Source: Burkholderiales bacterium Ga0077543 (GTDB lineage Bacteria > Pseudomonadota > Gammaproteobacteria > Burkholderiales > Burkholderiaceae_C). From it: a stretch of DNA of 36,508 bases. Position numbers and translations under genes: made by a program. Positions 33,440 to 36,508 of the stretch are shown here, piece after piece. Location: the NCBI GenBank assembly GCA_001464055.1, contig LNET01000022.1, forward strand, positions 1 through 36,508, given 5' to 3'. Under the pieces are notes generated by a model, which did no database searches, was not told where the DNA came from, and saw only the letters and a program-made list of their open reading frames with translations. Every line of letters begins with the position of its first letter. Positions within the stretch are counted from its first letter, which is position 1.

Positions 33440-34003
33440 TCACTCGTCCAGGTCTTCGAACAGTTCGTGATGCGTGAGCGTCAGCCCCACGCTGGCCAGC
33501 AGCAGCGCTGCCTGGCCAGCTTGCGGTTCGTGCAGAACCCAGCCAGCGCTTTCGCGGCGAAACAGTTCCATGCGCCTGCGCTCGGCGTCCACCAGCAGGT
33601 ATTCCTGCAGACTGGGCAATTGCCGATAGGCCAGGAACTTGGGGCCACGATCCACGGCTTCGGTACTGGCTGACAAGACCTCGGCCACCAGGCAGGGGGC
33701 CTGCAGGGCCTGGGCCCGTTCGCGGTCGGCTTCGTCGCACGACACCATCACGTCGGGGTAGAACACGGCGTCTGCGGTCAACACCTGCAGTTTCATGTCA
33801 GAGGTGTAGGCGCGGCAGCGTGTGCCGCGCAGGTGTTCGCGCAGGCGGGCGTACAAGGCCCCGGCCACCAGCACATGGTCCTGCCTGGCGCCCACCATCG
33901 CAAAAACTTCCCCGGCCAGAAACTCATGCTTGGTCGACTGCTCTGCTTCCCAAAGCAGGAAGTCCGAAACCTCGAGTCGCGCTTGTGTTCGTGGCAGGCC
34001 CAT
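33440..34003 (-). CDS. Uma2-family (DUF820) restriction-endonuclease-like protein
   Basis: A 187-residue protein with the Uma2 pattern: SDFLLWEAEQSTKHEFLAGEVFAMVGA near the N-terminus, YPDVMVSCDEAD with the PD-type active-site Asp, LVAEVLSAST with the ExK-like Glu region, and KFLAYRQLPSLQEYLLVD. The family has a PD-(D/E)XK nuclease fold and usually occurs as isolated single genes, often in many copies in cyanobacteria and some proteobacteria; cellular role unknown. ATG 34003 is preferred over a TTG at 34021. No partner gene is visible. Confidence 0.85.
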   Translation of the reverse strand: MGLPRTQARLEVSDFLLWEAEQSTKHEFLAGEVFAMVGARQDHVLVAGALYARLREHLRGTRCRAYTSDMKLQVLTADAVFYPDVMVSCDEADRERAQALQAPCLVAEVLSASTEAVDRGPKFLAYRQLPSLQEYLLVDAERRRMELFRRESAGWVLHEPQAGQAALLLASVGLTLTHHELFEDLDE

Positions 34004-34060
34004 GAGCCGAATGGTACCCAAGCATCAGGGTGCACGGCCCAGGGCGTTGCTTTCGGGCGC

Positions 34061-36100
34061 CTAGCTTTCGTACCGCGCGTACCAGGCCTGCGCAGACACC
34101 GGCCCGGTGGCGGCGTACACCTGAACCAACGACTCGCCCCCGTTGGCCGTCACGCGCACATGTTCGCCGTCGAAGCTGGTGAAGCTGAGCGACACCGGTT
34201 CGGAATACATCGACATCTGTTCTTCGATGATGGAAACGGCAATGCGCTCGCCCAGCCGCAGCGATTCGAAGTAGTCGGTGTAGTAGTGCACCCCGGCCAT
34301 GTTGCGGGCATTCGCGATGTTCATCGCCAGCTTGTCCAGTTCGCCCTGAATCGTCAGCGGCTGCGCCAGCGCCGGTGCCGGCACCAGTTCGCCGCCTTCG
34401 TTGGCGTTGGCATTGGTGAAGCTGGAAACAAAGGCCTGGGGCAGGGGCCAGGCGCGTGGCGTGCTGCCGTCGGCTTCGAACATCTCGAAGAAGGCTTTCA
34501 GCACGGTGACGCAGGCCCCCGCCACGGTGGCGTGCCCGGCGCCATAGGCCGGGTGCGTGGGCGAACCTTCGGGGAAGGCCATGGGCAGCAGGAAGTTCAG
34601 GTCGGCCGCCGGGTCGATGTTCGGGAAGTTGCCGGGCAGGGCTTCGGCGCGCGGCTTCACCACGCGGTCGACGCGGGCGTTCTGGGCCTTGTTGTGCGCG
34701 TTCACCAGGTCCAGCAGTTCTGCCGGAATCTTCGCCTGCAGCGCGCTCAGCGTGGCCTTCAGCGTGGCCGATGGGATCTTGTCCGGGTCGTTCGCGTTCA
34801 GCGTCAGCAGACCGGCCACCACTTCCGGGCGTGCCCGCCGGTGGTACTGCCACTTCTGGCGCCACACCGCCTTCAGTGCGCGCGTGGCCACTTCCGTCAC
34901 CACTGACAAGATGTGCGGCCCGCCGAAGGAAGCAAAGGCCGCGCGCGTGCGGCTGGCCGTTTCGGGCAGGCCGCTGTCCTTGCTGAAGCTGCTGTCGGCC
35001 AGCATCAGCAGGCAGGCCACCAGGTAGGCCTGGTACAGCGCGTCGTAGTGCACGTAAGTGGCAATGTCGCGCGGCGTGGTCAGGTAGCGGCGGCGGTCGC
35101 GGAAGCGGTCCAGGTTGTTGAAGTCCACGCCGTTCTGCGCGTCCAGCCACGAAGGCCAGTCGGTCATGTAATCGACTTCGGCCACGGCCACGATGGAGCG
35201 CTGGTCGATGACCTGGGTGCCGAACAGCACGAAGCCGTCTTCGCGCCCCATGTTCGCGAAGGTGCCGCGGAAGGTGGGGTTCGGCGTGTTGTTGCCGGCG
35301 TCGGTGCCGCTGGGCCTGACGAAGCGTGCCCCGTTGTTGGTGTTGCCCACCAGCATGAACTGCGAAAGCCAGGGCCCCTGGCGTGAACCGGGCGTCGACC
35401 CGCGGAACAGCTCTGCGCCGGCCGTGACCGGTGTGCGCGACAGAAAGCGCCGGCGTTCGGCCTCGGTGGCCGGTGCGTAGCTGCCGTTCAGCCAGGGCAT
35501 GCTGCCCAGCGCCGTCACCACCGCAGCCACCGTGGCCGCGGCCGGCCCCGTGCCGGCTTCGATGTCGGTGAAGGGCGCGTCGCGCAGCAGCGCCATGGCG
35601 TACAGCTCGGCCATCTCGGCGGCCAGCTCGTCGCTGGCCAGCACGGGTGCCGAAGCAATGGCAAAGGTGCTGGCGTCGCCCCCTTCGGTTTCGAAGACAT
35701 GGCCCGTGAGCGGGCTGGTCAGCTTGCGGTAGCCGGCCGTGGCCCGCGCACCCTGGGTGAAACGTTCGGGGTTGGTGGGTGAAGGCACGGCCGGGTTGGC
35801 GCCGGGGTTGCTGCGGTTCTGGCCCATGGGCAAGAGTTCCAGCGCACCCGGGTCGTGGCTGGCCACCGCATGCACGAAGGCGCGGTAGCTGGGCCCGTGC
35901 ACCGCACCGGCGGTGTCGTGCGGCAGGCCCTTGTGGTAGTTCGCTGCGAATGAAAGGTCGTAGGCCACTTCCTCGCCATTGGGCAAGGTCACGCCGGTGC
36001 CGCGTTGTGCGTCGCGGCGCGTGGCCGCGTCCCGGCGCGTGCGTGCGGCTTCGCGGCGCGGGGCGCCGTCGGGGCTGGGGCGTTCGAGGGAATTCGACAT
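34061..36100 (-). CDS. Vanadium-dependent haloperoxidase family protein (PAP2-like fold)
   Basis: A 679-residue protein. Vanadate-pocket positions are visible: K416 (RQKWQYHRRARPE) and R424, then SPTHPAYGAGHATVAG with G522-H523, and R599/H605 in NARNMAGVHYYTD. The position that is Ser in classical fungal and algal enzymes (PSGH) is Ala521. The family oxidises halides with H2O2; relatives with the same fold are acid phosphatases. No signal peptide is seen; the first ~35 residues are Arg-rich with repeated RRDA and may be disordered. RBS GGAGAA precedes ATG 36100. The gene stands alone between the Uma2 gene and an IS element. Halide preference cannot be judged. Confidence 0.87.
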   Translation of the reverse strand: MSNSLERPSPDGAPRREAARTRRDAATRRDAQRGTGVTLPNGEEVAYDLSFAANYHKGLPHDTAGAVHGPSYRAFVHAVASHDPGALELLPMGQNRSNPGANPAVPSPTNPERFTQGARATAGYRKLTSPLTGHVFETEGGDASTFAIASAPVLASDELAAEMAELYAMALLRDAPFTDIEAGTGPAAATVAAVVTALGSMPWLNGSYAPATEAERRRFLSRTPVTAGAELFRGSTPGSRQGPWLSQFMLVGNTNNGARFVRPSGTDAGNNTPNPTFRGTFANMGREDGFVLFGTQVIDQRSIVAVAEVDYMTDWPSWLDAQNGVDFNNLDRFRDRRRYLTTPRDIATYVHYDALYQAYLVACLLMLADSSFSKDSGLPETASRTRAAFASFGGPHILSVVTEVATRALKAVWRQKWQYHRRARPEVVAGLLTLNANDPDKIPSATLKATLSALQAKIPAELLDLVNAHNKAQNARVDRVVKPRAEALPGNFPNIDPAADLNFLLPMAFPEGSPTHPAYGAGHATVAGACVTVLKAFFEMFEADGSTPRAWPLPQAFVSSFTNANANEGGELVPAPALAQPLTIQGELDKLAMNIANARNMAGVHYYTDYFESLRLGERIAVSIIEEQMSMYSEPVSLSFTSFDGEHVRVTANGGESLVQVYAATGPVSAQAWYARYES

Positions 36101-36437
36101 GAGGGTTCTCCGTGGGGGTAGGGCCGTCGATCCACCTGGATCAGCCGGCTGGGTCTGGGCGGATGGACTGTCGCGGGCGGCGTCGACACGGGCATCCCGC
36201 AGGCTGTGGACGAAAGCCGTAGCGGGTGTGTGGGTTTCTAGGGGGGTGGGGTGCGGCGTCGTGCGTCGACGGCTTCGCGAGGCGGGGTGAAGCGGTTTTG
36301 CTGCCCCACCGAACGCTGCGGGTGGCCGTGGCTCGGGCGCCGGACTAACGGCCGGAGGCAAGCCCTGACCCAATACTGTTCGGTTAGATTATTCTGACCT
36401 ACAATCCCGACCGTCGCAACACGACGACGGGTAGGAC
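36101..36437. other. Intergenic region between haloperoxidase gene and IS4-type transposase
   Basis: No convincing gene in 337 bases. It should hold the haloperoxidase promoter (minus strand) and the left end of the insertion sequence. A TACAAT box at 36400-36405 with a weak TGTTCG 17 bases upstream could drive the transposase. A partial dyad GGTTAGA-TTAT-TCTGACC (36382-36399) overlaps it. The IS terminal repeat cannot be fixed from one end. Confidence 0.4.
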
Positions 36438-36508
36438 ATGGCACGAACCAAGGCGGTGCTTGGAGCAGGTGCGCGGCTGAGTGACTTCCTCGCGGCCAGC
36501 CTGCTGGC
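36438..36508 (+). CDS. IS4-type transposase, N-terminal fragment at window edge
   Basis: The frame starts ATG 36438 after GGTAGGAC and reads MARTKAVLGAGARLSDFLAA before running off the window. This opening is a familiar start of IS4-family transposases with an N-terminal DUF4372/Insert-domain-like region. It shows that an insertion sequence lies at the right edge; whether it is complete cannot be seen. It is a different family branch from the transposase scrap at 1881-2012. Confidence 0.7.
   Translation, partial: MARTKAVLGAGARLSDFLAASLL

Noticed and set aside
1..36508. Looked for CRISPR arrays, tRNA and rRNA genes, riboswitches and prophage modules.
   Set aside because: No regularly spaced direct repeats, no tRNA-like cloverleaf sequences, no rRNA segments and no phage structural genes were recognised by reading; a covariance-model scan would be needed to exclude small RNAs.

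Overview
The window is high-GC DNA with codon use, intergenic repeats and gene families typical of a Burkholderiales betaproteobacterium (Comamonadaceae or Rubrivivax/Leptothrix-like). PEP-CTERM anchored proteins, BMP- and Dpp-type ABC importers and polymorphic-toxin remains fit this. The genus cannot be fixed from the sequence alone.

Layout. (1) 1-2100: the C-terminal end of a large polymorphic toxin with a JAB/RadC-like metalloprotease tip, a probable small immunity protein, and a scrap of transposase. (2) 2102-2545: an orphan PIN-domain (VapC-like) gene. (3) 2654-20626, minus strand: one very long, tightly packed cluster of 17 genes. In transcription order these are atzF, a family-5 solute-binding protein, atzG, atzE, atzH, a BMP-family binding protein, two nucleoside-type permeases, a formamidase-like amidase, biuH, a double-NBD ABC ATPase, a second BiuH/TrtA-like cysteine hydrolase, dppB, dppC, dppD, dppF and a GntR/FCD regulator. 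Most junctions are 4-8 base overlaps or gaps of less than 50 bases. A perfect TGGTATACCA palindrome lies just upstream of the first gene and is a good candidate operator for the regulator encoded by the last gene. (4) 20823-24319: a membrane glycosyltransferase overlapping a TPR/beta-barrel outer-membrane protein gene (polysaccharide synthesis and export). (5) 24426-26038, minus: a 25-residue membrane micropeptide and a PEP-CTERM phytase-like protein. (6) 26316-30634, plus: a four-gene cassette of P-loop NTPase, Asp/Asn beta-hydroxylase-like oxygenase, alpha/beta hydrolase and an ABC exporter without a recognisable Q-loop glutamine. A lipoprotein gene follows. (7) 31456-33407: a secreted glycerophosphodiesterase and a small PEP-CTERM protein. 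(8) 33440-36100, minus: a Uma2-family protein and a vanadium-haloperoxidase-family protein. (9) 36438 to the end: the start of an IS4-type transposase.

The main system is the minus-strand cluster. BiuH turns biuret into allophanate. AtzE-AtzG and AtzH turn 1-carboxybiuret into allophanate, and AtzF splits allophanate into ammonia and CO2. No cyanuric acid hydrolase is present in the window, so the likely source of carboxybiuret is triuret, which makes the second cysteine hydrolase a candidate triuret hydrolase. With a formamidase, two complete ABC importers of different families and a dedicated FCD regulator, the locus looks like a self-contained nitrogen-scavenging operon for small urea-polymer amides. 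Two kinds of dispersed non-coding repeat have inserted into it, and one of them supplies the start codon and N-terminus of dppD.
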